Assembly: GCA_038320345.1 (NCBI GenBank)
Contig: JBBQED010000007.1
Location: 96,829-160,828, forward strand
DNA from: JBBQED01 sp038320345
Lineage (GTDB): Bacteria > Bacteroidota > Bacteroidia > AKYH767-A > OLB10
Length of the DNA stretch: 64,000 nt
Reading direction: 5' to 3'
The position numbers and the translations under genes are program-made. Below the pieces are notes generated by a model. The model worked only from the letters and a program-made list of their open reading frames with translations, was not told the origin of the DNA and did no database searches. Shown one piece after another: positions 44,734 through 53,207 of this stretch; position 1 is the first letter of the stretch, and the number at the start of each line of letters is the position of its first letter.

Positions 44734-45600
44734 ATGCTACAGAAATTAAACCATTACCTATCGCTGGTTAAATTTAGTCATACCATCTTCGCACTACCAT
44801 TTGCTGCTATCGGATTTACTTTGGCAATTACCGAGTTTTCATTTTCTTTTAGTTGGGCATTGACCGGAAAAATTTTACTCTGTATGGTTTTTGCGCGCTC
44901 TGCAGCAATGGCATTTAACCGTTGGGCAGATAGAACCATCGATGCGAAAAATCCTAGAACAGCAGTCCGCGAAATTCCAGCTGGAATTATTTCAGCAAAT
45001 GCAGCACTTCTATTCACCATCTTCAATTGTTTGGCTTTCATTATCACCACTTGGTTTATTAATGCCGCATGTTTTTATCTTTCTTTTCTTGCATTAACAA
45101 TTGTTCTTGGTTATAGTTACACCAAACGATTTACTTCACTCTGTCATTTAGTACTTGGCCTTGGATTATCACTCTCACCCATTGGTGCTTGGATTGCGGT
45201 CACTGGATCATTTGCTATATTGCCTTTGCTTTTCTCAGCAGCAGTATTAACATGGGTAAGTGGATTCGATATTTTGTATGCATTACAAGACGAATCGTTT
45301 GATCGTTCACAAGATTTATATTCGATTCCCAGAGTTTTTGGTGCAGAAAAATCACTGTTACTTTCAAGAAATTTACAAGCAGCATCTTCTTTGTTTTTAC
45401 TGGCTGCAGGATTAACTGGAGTTTTCCATTGGCTCTATTTCGCTGGATGGGGAATATTTACTGCTTTGATTATTTATCAGCAATCACTCGTTAAAGCAAA
45501 TGATCTAAGTAAAATCAATCTCGCTTTCGCAACAACGAATGGGATCGCAAGTCTGGTTTTTGCAATGTTTACTATCACTGCTCGATTGCTCGTCTTCTAA
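44734..45600 (+). CDS. UbiA-family polyprenyltransferase (TIGR01475; UbiA/MqnP-like)
   Basis: A 288-residue integral membrane prenyltransferase with about eight helices. Both metal-binding Asp motifs are present: NRWADRTID near residue 63 and DILYALQDESFD near 178. The start LVKFSHTIFALPFA and NPRTAVREIPAG mark the subfamily that covers putative 4-hydroxybenzoate polyprenyltransferases, some of which are MqnP of the futalosine menaquinone route. It attaches an isoprenoid tail to an aromatic quinone precursor. Which acceptor is used cannot be told, since no other quinone gene is in the window. Confidence 0.85.
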   Translation: MLQKLNHYLSLVKFSHTIFALPFAAIGFTLAITEFSFSFSWALTGKILLCMVFARSAAMAFNRWADRTIDAKNPRTAVREIPAGIISANAALLFTIFNCLAFIITTWFINAACFYLSFLALTIVLGYSYTKRFTSLCHLVLGLGLSLSPIGAWIAVTGSFAILPLLFSAAVLTWVSGFDILYALQDESFDRSQDLYSIPRVFGAEKSLLLSRNLQAASSLFLLAAGLTGVFHWLYFAGWGIFTALIIYQQSLVKANDLSKINLAFATTNGIASLVFAMFTITARLLVF

Positions 45601-45608
45601 CAAAACCA

Positions 45609-45621
45609 GTAAACTGTTTAC
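45609..45621. repeat. 13-bp palindrome, possible operator
   Basis: GTAAAC-T-GTTTAC, a perfect 6-base inverted repeat around one base, lies between the UbiA-type stop codon and the promoter of the dehydrogenase E1 gene. It has no T tract and is short for a terminator. An operator for a dimeric regulator is possible; a chance palindrome is not excluded. Confidence 0.3.
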
Positions 45622-45654
45622 GCTTTTCCAACCAAATTCCTGAATATCCACCTG

Positions 45655-45685
45655 TTTCATTTACAGGGTTTTTTAACTATTTTTG
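45655..45685 (+). promoter_or_regulatory. promoter of the fused E1 gene
   Basis: TTTC (45655-45658), a 19-base spacer and TATTTTTG (45678-45685) closely match the Bacteroidota promoter pattern. The ATG follows 16 bases later. Confidence 0.5.
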
Positions 45686-45701
45686 TTTATAATACCTTCC
45701 T

Positions 45702-48125
45702 ATGAATCAATCCTCTCAAAATACTAGTTTCCAGCAGCTTACATTCGAAGAATTCAAATCTGCGGTTTTGAATGATTTTAGGATAGCTGCCGAAAGCCGG
45801 CATGCAAGTCTGCTGGGAAGAAAAGAAGTGCTTACTGGCAAAGCCAAATTCGGAATTTTCGGTGATGGAAAAGAAGTGGCTCAGCTGGCTATGGCGCATG
45901 CTTTTAAAAACGGAGATTTCCGATCTGGTTATTATCGTGATCAGACTTTTATGTTTGCAGCGGGACTACTTACAATTCAAGAATTCTTCGCACAGTTATA
46001 TGCACAACCAGATGTGCATGCCGAACCTTCGTCTGCTGGTCGTTTGATGAACGGACATTATTCAACGCGCTTACTCAACGAAGATGGGAGTTGGAAAGAT
46101 CTAGTAAATCTGAAAAATTCTTCTGCTGATATTTCTCCAACAGGAGGACAGATGCCACGATTGTTAGGGTTAGCTTACGCATCTAAACTTTATCGTAAAA
46201 ATCCAGCGCTGTCTGCTAAAATGAGTGGATTCACACTCAATGGTAACGAAGTAGCATTCGGCACTATCGGTGACGCCTCTACTTCAGAAGGAGTTTTTTT
46301 TGAAACCATTAATGCAGCAGGTGTTTTACAAGTACCTATGGCGATATCAGTTTGGGATGATGGTTATGGAATTTCCGTTCCTGCTAAATTTCAAACTACG
46401 AAACAAAATATCGCTGAAATATTGCGGGGTTTCGAACGCACCGAAGAAAAAGATGGGTACCTGATTTATGAAGGTAAAGGATGGGATTATCCAGGACTGA
46501 TTGAATTATATGAAAACGGAATAGCAAGATGCAGAGAAGAACATGTTCCTGTATTGTTTCATATCAGCGGACTCACGCAACCTCAAGGGCATTCCACAAG
46601 TGGATCTCATGAACGTTACAAAAGCAAAGATCGACTTGCATGGGAAGAAGAATTTGATTGCATTCGTAAGATGCGGGAATGGATTATTGAATCTGCTTTC
46701 TCAACAAACGAAGAATTAGATGCCATCGATAAAATTGCAAAGAAAACAGTAAGTGATGCGAGGAAGAGTGCATGGGATCAGCATCAGAATGCTATTAAAG
46801 CTGAAACTAATGAAGGTGTTGAAATGATTCAGCGGCTTGCTGCTTCAAGTGCTAATAAAGTTTTTGTTGAGCGAATCGCATCCCAGTTAAAAGAAATTGC
46901 TGAACCAGAAAGAAAAGAAATTACCATCGCAATTAAAAAAGTTTTGCGCATGGTGAAAACTGAAAAATCAGCCGCCAAAGACGAACTAATTGCTTGGTTG
47001 AAAAAATATTCAACTTTGAATTCCGAACGCTATGATTCATTGCAATTCAGCGAAAGTAAATGGAGTGCATTAAAAGTTAAAGGAGTACCGGCTTCTTATA
47101 CGGAAGCCTCTCCCATGGTTGATGGTAGGGAAGTTCTGCAAACAAATTTTGATGCGATCCTTACTAATCATCCTGAAGTAGTTGCTTTCGGAGAAGATGT
47201 AGGTGGAATTGGAGGAGTAAATCAAACGTATGCAGGATTGCAAGCTAAGCATGGTGATCATCGCGTAATTGACACTGGTATTCGGGAAGCTACAATTATT
47301 GGACAGGGAATCGGATTAGCATTGCGTGGATTTCGTCCGATTGCTGAAATTCAATATCTCGATTATCTGGCATACGCAATTCAGATTTTAACTGATGATC
47401 TTGCATGTTTGCAATATCGCACCAAAGGAGGACAAAAAGCGCCATTAATCATTAGTACGCGTGGACATCGTCTTGAGGGTGTTTGGCATTCGGGTTCTCC
47501 GATGCAGTTTATCCTAGGAGCTCTTAGAGGGATTCATGTGCTCGTTCCGCGAAACATGACACAAGCTGCAGGATTCTACAATACCATTCTTGCTTCTGAT
47601 GAACCCGCATTGATAATAGAACCATTGAACGGTTATCGAATCAAAGAAAAACTACCAGTAAATATTAGTGACTTCAGAGTACCGATTGGTGTTCCTGAAA
47701 TTTTACAAGAAGGAAATGATGTAACGATAGTAACCTATGGTGCACTCTGCAAAATTGCTCAGGATGCAGTGATACAACTTGCAGATCATGGAATCAGTTG
47801 TGAGTTGATCGATGTGCAAAGTTTACTACCCTTTGATATACATAAGATCATCAGTACTTCTTTACAAAAAACCAATAAAATTTTGTTCTTGGATGAAGAT
47901 GTACCAGGTGGTGCAACTGCATTCATGATGCAACAGGTACTTGAATTTCAAAATGGCTTTCAATTTCTTGATGCGGCTCCAAAAACATTAACGGCAAAAG
48001 AACATCGACCTGCTTACGGTTCTGATGGTGATTATTATTCTAAACCAGGGAGTGAAGATATCTTCGATGCAGTGTATGATATGATGCATCAGTATCAACC
48101 TTCCTCTTTTCCTGCAATTTATTAA
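45702..48125 (+). CDS. 2-oxoacid (branched-chain type) dehydrogenase E1, fused alpha and beta subunits
   Basis: An 807-residue thiamin-diphosphate enzyme in which alpha (about residues 10-400) and beta (about 465-800) are one chain, the arrangement common in Bacteroidota. Alpha: GDASTSEGVFFETINAAG is the TPP/Mg2+ motif, followed by WDDGYGISVP. Beta: FGEDVGGIGGVNQTYAGL, GIREATIIGQGIGLALRG with the cofactor Glu, and FLDEDVPGGATAFM. It decarboxylates a branched-chain or related 2-oxoacid and passes the acyl group to a lipoyl E2. E2 and E3 are not nearby. Substrate choice (2-oxoisovalerate or pyruvate) cannot be settled from sequence. murQ follows after 14 bases. Confidence 0.88.
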   Translation: MNQSSQNTSFQQLTFEEFKSAVLNDFRIAAESRHASLLGRKEVLTGKAKFGIFGDGKEVAQLAMAHAFKNGDFRSGYYRDQTFMFAAGLLTIQEFFAQLYAQPDVHAEPSSAGRLMNGHYSTRLLNEDGSWKDLVNLKNSSADISPTGGQMPRLLGLAYASKLYRKNPALSAKMSGFTLNGNEVAFGTIGDASTSEGVFFETINAAGVLQVPMAISVWDDGYGISVPAKFQTTKQNIAEILRGFERTEEKDGYLIYEGKGWDYPGLIELYENGIARCREEHVPVLFHISGLTQPQGHSTSGSHERYKSKDRLAWEEEFDCIRKMREWIIESAFSTNEELDAIDKIAKKTVSDARKSAWDQHQNAIKAETNEGVEMIQRLAASSANKVFVERIASQLKEIAEPERKEITIAIKKVLRMVKTEKSAAKDELIAWLKKYSTLNSERYDSLQFSESKWSALKVKGVPASYTEASPMVDGREVLQTNFDAILTNHPEVVAFGEDVGGIGGVNQTYAGLQAKHGDHRVIDTGIREATIIGQGIGLALRGFRPIAEIQYLDYLAYAIQILTDDLACLQYRTKGGQKAPLIISTRGHRLEGVWHSGSPMQFILGALRGIHVLVPRNMTQAAGFYNTILASDEPALIIEPLNGYRIKEKLPVNISDFRVPIGVPEILQEGNDVTIVTYGALCKIAQDAVIQLADHGISCELIDVQSLLPFDIHKIISTSLQKTNKILFLDEDVPGGATAFMMQQVLEFQNGFQFLDAAPKTLTAKEHRPAYGSDGDYYSKPGSEDIFDAVYDMMHQYQPSSFPAIY

Positions 48126-48139
48126 TCATAGAAAATTAA

Positions 48140-48955
48140 ATGGAATTCAAACGTATTACAGAGTCAGAATCTCGCTACAATCATCTAGAAGAGATGAATG
48201 TGCATGAATTACTGACCAATATTAACCGAGAAGATCAGACGGTAGCTCTGGCGGTGCAGAAAGTAATACCAGAAATTGAAAAGCTAGTTACTGTTATTAC
48301 TGATAAATTAAATGCTGGTGGAAGATTGTTTTATATGGGCGCAGGAACCAGCGGACGACTAGGCATTGTAGATGCATCAGAATGTCCTCCAACCTTTGGT
48401 GTGCCTCAAGGACTAGTAATCGGATTGATCGCAGGAGGAGATAGCGCTATTCGAAAGGCGGTTGAATTTGCAGAAGATGATTTACAACAAGGATGGAAAG
48501 ATTTATTAAAATATGATATCAGTAAAGACGATGTAGTAATTGGAATCGCAGCTTCAGGATCTACACCTTATGTGGTAGGTGCTATGGAGGCTTGTCGCAG
48601 AAATGAAATTGTAACGGCTTGCATCACCTGTAATTCAGGAAGTCCCTTAAGTAAAGTTGTGAATCATCCCATTGAAATAGTAACGGGACCTGAATTTGTA
48701 ACAGGGAGCACAAGAATGAAAGCAGGTACTGCACAAAAACTTGCGCTGAATATGATTTCAACTGCTGCAATGATCCGCATGGGTAGAGTGATTGGCAATA
48801 AAATGGTAGACATGCAACTCAGTAATAACAAACTGATCAACAGAGGAACGCAAATGGTAATGGATGCACTTAGTATCAATGCCGATGAAGCTAATAAACT
48901 ATTACTTGAACACGGAAGTGTCAGAAAAGCAATCTCTGCAAACTCTGCACTCTAA
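48140..48955 (+). CDS. murQ: N-acetylmuramic acid 6-phosphate etherase
   Basis: Cleaves the lactyl ether of MurNAc 6-phosphate to GlcNAc 6-phosphate and D-lactate during peptidoglycan recycling. A 271-residue SIS-domain protein with GAGTSGRLGIVDASECPPTF: Glu81 corresponds to the catalytic Glu of the E. coli enzyme, and AEDD around 111-114 to the second acidic site. GSTRMKAGTAQKLALNM lies near 190-205. It is about 25 residues shorter at the C-terminus than E. coli MurQ. It lies 14 bases after the E1 gene. No MurNAc kinase or PTS gene is adjacent. Confidence 0.94.
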   Translation: MEFKRITESESRYNHLEEMNVHELLTNINREDQTVALAVQKVIPEIEKLVTVITDKLNAGGRLFYMGAGTSGRLGIVDASECPPTFGVPQGLVIGLIAGGDSAIRKAVEFAEDDLQQGWKDLLKYDISKDDVVIGIAASGSTPYVVGAMEACRRNEIVTACITCNSGSPLSKVVNHPIEIVTGPEFVTGSTRMKAGTAQKLALNMISTAAMIRMGRVIGNKMVDMQLSNNKLINRGTQMVMDALSINADEANKLLLEHGSVRKAISANSAL

Positions 48956-49026
48956 TAAAATTATAATTTTCGATTTCATAAAACAGTACAAATACATTTA
49001 AAGTTAACGACAACAGAATACACGGA

Positions 49027-49593
49027 ATGCAGGACATCGAACCATATTATGCTTGGCGGGATTTATACGCTGCTTCGGAAGATGAACTCTCTCCTTTTTA
49101 CGGTCGTGAGTATAGTGAATTTGAATATAGCAATACGATTTATAATTTTTACATCCATCCTCAATGGGATGATTTTGGATCGAGTACACTTTACATTAAA
49201 GTATTGTTTGCAGATTATGCAATTGGTTTTGCCATCATTGAACTTATTGGAGAATGGAATGATGCCATTAACAATGATATCATGATGTTGAAACGTGACG
49301 TGATTGATGAAATGATCGGCAATCAAATCAATAAATTTATTATCATCGGAGAAAATGTTTTGAATTTTCATGCATCAGATGATTGCTATTATCAAGAGTG
49401 GTTTGATGATGTCGAAGACGGATGGGTGGTAGCATTAAACTTTAGAGATCATGTGTTAAATGAGTTTTCCAGAAACAATATTGATTTTTATTTGATTTTT
49501 GGAGGCGAACTCGACAATATGAAATGGCGAACTTATAATCCTAATCAATTGTTCCAACGTATAGAAGAGATTGTTCACCACCGACTTGGCTAA
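49027..49593 (+). CDS. acidic hypothetical protein
   Basis: A 188-residue cytosolic protein that I do not recognise. It is very acidic and rich in aromatics (YYAWRDLYAASEDELSPFYG at the start, DDCYYQEWFDDVEDGW near 120), with alternating strand-like hydrophobic runs (STLYIKVLFADYAIGFAIIE, NKFIIIGENVLNF, NIDFYLIFGG) suggesting an alpha/beta fold. No signal peptide or transmembrane helix. It lies 71 bases after murQ and 58 before the RlpA-like gene, so an envelope-recycling context is possible, but no function can be assigned. Base composition is like its neighbours, and the frame is clean, so it is probably a real gene. Confidence 0.7.
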   Translation: MQDIEPYYAWRDLYAASEDELSPFYGREYSEFEYSNTIYNFYIHPQWDDFGSSTLYIKVLFADYAIGFAIIELIGEWNDAINNDIMMLKRDVIDEMIGNQINKFIIIGENVLNFHASDDCYYQEWFDDVEDGWVVALNFRDHVLNEFSRNNIDFYLIFGGELDNMKWRTYNPNQLFQRIEEIVHHRLG

Positions 49594-49623
49594 TTTCACT
49601 TGATTTTCGTATAGATTTCATAG

Positions 49624-49631
49624 TACATTTA
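49624..49631 (+). promoter_or_regulatory. -7-like element of the RlpA-like gene
   Basis: TACATTTA matches TAnnTTTG at seven of eight positions, 20 bases before the ATG, with TTGA at 49600-49603 near the -33 position. Confidence 0.35.
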
Positions 49632-49651
49632 CAGCCTGACTAAACTTCGGC

Positions 49652-50341
49652 ATGCTGAAACCTATCCTACTTTGTATACCGCTGCTGCTGATAACTCTTT
49701 TGGTTCAGCCTCAGAAAAAGCCTGCCAAAGGCTTGGTAAAGCAAGGCAGAGCATCCTATTATGGTCGTGAGTTTGAAGGACGCAAAACAGCGAATGGAGA
49801 GATATTTAGTAATGCAGATTTCACCTGCGCTCATCGCACTTTACCTTTTAATAGTTATGTGAGAGCTACTAACCTTAAAAATAATCTGAGCATTACTGTT
49901 CGTGTGAATGATAGAGGCCCTTATGTAAATTCTAGAATTATTGATTTATCGGAAGGAGCTGCTAGAAGAATTGGAAGCTATCAGCATGGACTAGCCTCCG
50001 TAAAAATTGAAGTCCTCAATGTAATTCAGAAAAACAAAGAGATCGATAGTCTTTTTAATTGCTTCGATATACTGGATTGTTTAGGAAATCCGGAACAACT
50101 GAAAGGCTATTCTATTTCACTCTGGAAAACGAAAGATATCGTGCACATGCTTTATGTTGCCAATGAATTATATTTACATGAAGATATCGATAAAGTTTTT
50201 ATTGTGGGGCAAGGTGCGGGAAACAACAGAATATATCACCTCATTATCTCTGAAATCCCGAATAAAAAAGAAGCTGTTTTTCAAATTGATTACTTCGAGA
50301 AAAAAGGATTTATTAAGGTAGCTTTATTCAGACCTATTTAA
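49652..50341 (+). CDS. septal ring lytic transglycosylase RlpA-like protein
   Basis: A 229-residue exported protein with an N-terminal signal sequence (LLCIPLLLITLLV). A double-psi beta-barrel at about residues 30-110 shows the RlpA signatures GRASYYGREFEGRKTANGE, AHRTLPF and VNDRGPYVNSRIIDLS. In Pseudomonas RlpA cleaves glycan strands free of stem peptides; other homologues are inactive. There is no C-terminal SPOR domain; residues 120-229 form a separate beta-rich region I cannot identify. The last eight bases overlap the opposing NUDIX gene. A cell-envelope role next to murQ is plausible. Confidence 0.85.
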   Translation: MLKPILLCIPLLLITLLVQPQKKPAKGLVKQGRASYYGREFEGRKTANGEIFSNADFTCAHRTLPFNSYVRATNLKNNLSITVRVNDRGPYVNSRIIDLSEGAARRIGSYQHGLASVKIEVLNVIQKNKEIDSLFNCFDILDCLGNPEQLKGYSISLWKTKDIVHMLYVANELYLHEDIDKVFIVGQGAGNNRIYHLIISEIPNKKEAVFQIDYFEKKGFIKVALFRPI

Positions 50342-50798
50342 GCTGTCCTTCTTTCCAGTTTTCTATCAATACCTCAGCACCTTGCCGATCAACGGGAAAT
50401 GTAAACTCTTCAATTTGTAGTTCATTTAATTTAATCCAACGAAAACTTTCGGTGCCATTGGTAGTAGGCTTTACAAATATTCCTCTAAACTTTTCGCTTA
50501 ACATTAGTGGAGCTTTCACTAGAAAATAAATTCCTAACACCTGATGATCGCGATTAAAGGCTGATTGCACAAAAAAATCTGTGGTATGTAAATGCATCAA
50601 TTCCTCAACTTCCACATCGAGTTCCTCTCTAAGTTCCCTTCGCAAACACTCTTTGGGCCCTTCTCCAAATTGCAATCCGCCTCCTGGAAATTTTTGCATA
50701 AAAGTATCATAATGGAACTCTTCTGCTACTAATACTTCATCCATTTCACTTAAAATCATTCCATACACTCTGACATTAAATCGCTTCTCGGTTTTCAT
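50334..50798 (-). CDS. NUDIX hydrolase
   Basis: A 154-residue NUDIX-fold pyrophosphohydrolase. The box G-x5-E-x7-REUxEExGU is readable at about residues 36-59 (GGLQFGEGPKECL then RRELREELDVEV), with Asp in place of the last Gly. Substrate cannot be predicted; nucleotide sugars, ADP-ribose-like or damaged nucleotides are typical for the class. The gene converges on the RlpA-like gene and overlaps it by eight bases. Confidence 0.87.
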   Translation of the reverse strand: MKTEKRFNVRVYGMILSEMDEVLVAEEFHYDTFMQKFPGGGLQFGEGPKECLRRELREELDVEVEELMHLHTTDFFVQSAFNRDHQVLGIYFLVKAPLMLSEKFRGIFVKPTTNGTESFRWIKLNELQIEEFTFPVDRQGAEVLIENWKEGQLK

Positions 50799-50818
50799 TT
50801 TTATATGAATTGTGCATT

Positions 50819-50826
50819 CAAATATA
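50819..50826 (-). promoter_or_regulatory. -7 element of the NUDIX gene
   Basis: Read on the minus strand this is TATATTTG, an exact -7 match, 20 bases before the ATG. The rest of the 273-base gap up to the first Omp28-like gene (50827-51071) shows no clear further element. Confidence 0.42.
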
Positions 50827-51071
50827 CCTAAAGCACTACATTCCTTACAGTCGAATCCTCGTTTTATTTATCTGCAAAATACAACCAAACATTATTTTTG
50901 TCAAAAACACGTCTGAAAAACAACCAATTCTAGTTATTTCCGAATAAAATTTTTCCACTTTCTTACATCACATATCAGAGTTGCGATGAATAAATTGAGA
51001 TGAAGTAACCTTGTAATAATCAGGCTTAATCTTTAAACTATTATAAGCAGGTCTAGTATATATTGCAACTA

Positions 51072-51965
51072 ATGAAAACTCTTATGAAAAACAGCATTTA
51101 CTTATTTTGCCTTATTGCGATAGGGTTCGCCAGTTGCTCCAAAGATAGTGGCGGTGATAGTTCTACTCCGGTGGATCCGAATCCGATCACTCCAACAGTA
51201 CCTACTACCTTTACACAAAAAGTAGTGATGGAAATCTTCACTGGAGCAGGCCAACCACAATGTCCAGATGGTTTTGTGAAAATTGACGCTATCGTTAATG
51301 CTAATCCAACGAAGATAATTCCTGTGAATGTGCATTTCAGCGATGGCATGGAAATTCCTCAGTATACCACTCTTGAAACAAACTTCTGCAGTGGTCAACC
51401 TGTAACTTACCCATCTGCTATGGTGAATAGAACGGCATCTTTAAGTATGGTATTTCTAAATCGTACTCAATGGCAATCTAATTCTGATGTAGCACGTGTT
51501 AAAACTGCAAAATGCGGTTTATCGATGAGCAGTACCATCAGTGGAACAACTGCAACAGTTACTGTTAATGCTGGTTTCAATGAAGCACTAACTGGAAATT
51601 ATTCTGTTACTGTTTACTTAATTGAAAATGCTGTCAACGGGACTGGTAATTTATACGATCAAAGAAATGCTTACAATACCACAAGCGGACATACTTACTA
51701 TGGACTAGGTGATCCGATTATCGGCTTCCATCATGATAACGTCTTAAGAAAAGTATTAAGTGCTGCAATGGGTGATGCTATTCCTTCTGCATCTATTGTA
51801 GCTGGAGGCAAAGAGACAAAAACGTATTCCGTAAATCTTACTGGATTCAACTCCGATGAATGTTATATTGTTGCAATGATTAATAAAGTTGGTGGCACTC
51901 CAACTACTAGTGAAGTTTTGAATGCACAAAAAGCAAAACTTGGTACTACGCAAAACTGGGATTAA
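51072..51965 (+). CDS. Omp28-related outer membrane lipoprotein, copy 1
   Basis: A 297-residue lipoprotein: signal peptide with lipobox GFASC (Cys about residue 19), then a Ser/Pro/Thr-rich linker and an Omp28-like body. It starts with a degenerate thioredoxin-like strand (VVMEIFTGAGQPQCPDG), where the usual Cys pair is reduced to one Cys, and continues with a beta-sandwich. The C-terminus KLGTTQNWD matches its downstream paralogue. Omp28 proteins are abundant surface lipoproteins of Bacteroidota with unclear function. The frame is open from a TTG three codons earlier; ATG 51072 or 51084 is more likely. Followed by its own terminator. Confidence 0.8.
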   Translation: MKTLMKNSIYLFCLIAIGFASCSKDSGGDSSTPVDPNPITPTVPTTFTQKVVMEIFTGAGQPQCPDGFVKIDAIVNANPTKIIPVNVHFSDGMEIPQYTTLETNFCSGQPVTYPSAMVNRTASLSMVFLNRTQWQSNSDVARVKTAKCGLSMSSTISGTTATVTVNAGFNEALTGNYSVTVYLIENAVNGTGNLYDQRNAYNTTSGHTYYGLGDPIIGFHHDNVLRKVLSAAMGDAIPSASIVAGGKETKTYSVNLTGFNSDECYIVAMINKVGGTPTTSEVLNAQKAKLGTTQNWD

Positions 51966-51985
51966 AACCTCTATAGAATTTTATA

Positions 51986-52015
51986 AAAAGGGCTGGATCT
52001 TCCGGCCCTTTTTTA
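51986..52015 (+). terminator. rho-independent terminator after Omp28-like copy 1
   Basis: A twelve-pair stem with one G-T pair (51986-51997 with 52001-52012), triloop, T run continuing to 52014; 20 bases after the stop codon. Confidence 0.88.
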
Positions 52016-52062
52016 TTTGTAATAGTCGCTAATGTGCTTTGCAAATTTTAAAGCACCGCTAG

Positions 52063-52173
52063 GAAATCACAAAATAAAATGCATATTATAATTTTCACTC
52101 TCTTTTTCAATGGTAATTATGAAGATTTTAAGAGTAAACAATATTCAGTTTGTAAGAAATCACAAATAAATGC
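52063..52173 (+). repeat. imperfect direct repeat upstream of Omp28-like copy 2
   Basis: A 20-base unit at 52063-52082 (GAAATCACAAAATAAAATGC) recurs at 52156-52173 with two single-A deletions, 93 bases apart. Just upstream a small hairpin (GTGCTTT 52034-52040 with AAAGCAC 52050-52056) also lies in this 217-base leader. No function is known; a duplicated regulatory site is one reading. Confidence 0.35.
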
Positions 52174-52232
52174 TCACCTGCAAGATGAAGATGATAGTAA
52201 CATTGTTGCACAAGGAACAAATTCAAACCACA

Positions 52233-53135
52233 ATGAAAAAACTATTACTATTTGCAGCTACCGCCGGATTATTATTCAGCGCCTGCCAGAAAGACGAAAG
52301 CAGCAATCCGCTGTCAGATTCCAACTCCTCAGCAAACAAAACCTACACACCGCCAACAACAGGATCGGTAAGCCCTGTGCCTTCTTCTTTTCTTAAGAAA
52401 GCCATGGTAGAAGAATTTGTAGGAACTCAAGTTGCTGCTGCACCTGAAGCCAGCTTCGATTTGGAAAGTATTGTGAAAGGAAGTAATGATCGCGTTTACG
52501 CAGCATCATTACATGTATCGGATGACATGAGCACATTTCAGACTCCAAGAGTATTGAGCATGATGGGTAACAGTAACCCAACATTACCTTGCGGAATTAT
52601 TAGTCGTCAAGGTTACAATGGACAGATTTTCTTTAACTCAAAACAATTCAACGGCGCATTAAATACGCTTCTGAACAAACCAGTTGATTGTGGTCTTGCC
52701 ATCACATCAGTTGTATTGGTGAAAAGAATTATTGCTTCCATCCATTATGGATTTACTGCGACAATGCCCGGTACCTATAAAGTAACCGCCTATCTCATAG
52801 AAGATAAAGTACAAAGCAATAATCCTATCTTTGATCAAGCCAATGCATTTAATAATAACCCGAACAGCATTTTTTATCAAGCTGGAAATCCTATTAAATC
52901 CTACCAGCACCGCTATATCGTAAGAAATACACTTACTGCTCCAACAGGAAATGCAATCAACCCTGCAGCTAATATTCCAGGAGGCTCTGATATTATTAGT
53001 CTTCAATTTGACATGCCAGGAAAATACTCTGCTATCGGAAATTACAAAATCCTATGCTTTCTGACTGACGCTGCTACTAATGAAGTAGTGAATGTTCAGC
53101 AGGCGGATATCGGAACTACCAAAGATTGGAACTAA
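52233..53135 (+). CDS. Omp28-related outer membrane lipoprotein, copy 2
   Basis: A 300-residue lipoprotein with signal peptide and lipobox (LLFSAC, Cys about 18), a linker rich in Ser/Asn/Pro/Thr and an Omp28-like body. It parallels copy 1 through the C-terminal half: VDCGLAITS, YKVTAYLIEDKVQ, a YQHRYIVRNTL segment and the end ADIGTTKDWN. In the thioredoxin-like strand both Cys are gone (EEFVGTQVAAAPEAS). The open frame extends 63 bases upstream, but the signal peptide fixes the ATG at 52233. Tandem paralogues with separate terminators suggest duplication and divergence. Confidence 0.8.
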   Translation: MKKLLLFAATAGLLFSACQKDESSNPLSDSNSSANKTYTPPTTGSVSPVPSSFLKKAMVEEFVGTQVAAAPEASFDLESIVKGSNDRVYAASLHVSDDMSTFQTPRVLSMMGNSNPTLPCGIISRQGYNGQIFFNSKQFNGALNTLLNKPVDCGLAITSVVLVKRIIASIHYGFTATMPGTYKVTAYLIEDKVQSNNPIFDQANAFNNNPNSIFYQAGNPIKSYQHRYIVRNTLTAPTGNAINPAANIPGGSDIISLQFDMPGKYSAIGNYKILCFLTDAATNEVVNVQQADIGTTKDWN

Positions 53136-53160
53136 AAAACATTGTTGGTCTTGAAAGTTG

Positions 53161-53194
53161 AAAAGAAGCGTCTTCGGACGCTTCTTTTATTTTA
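53161..53194 (+). terminator. rho-independent terminator after Omp28-like copy 2
   Basis: A perfect twelve-pair stem (53161-53172 with 53177-53188) capped by a TTCG tetraloop, with a T-rich tail on both sides; it may also serve the convergent CoA-type NUDIX gene. Confidence 0.9.
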
Positions 53195-53207
53195 TGCTAT
53201 CTCATCC

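Noticed and set aside
52079..52396. Plus-strand 105-codon frame across the start of Omp28-like copy 2
   Set aside because: It overlaps the lipoprotein signal peptide and body in another frame and has low-complexity composition; a shadow of the real gene.
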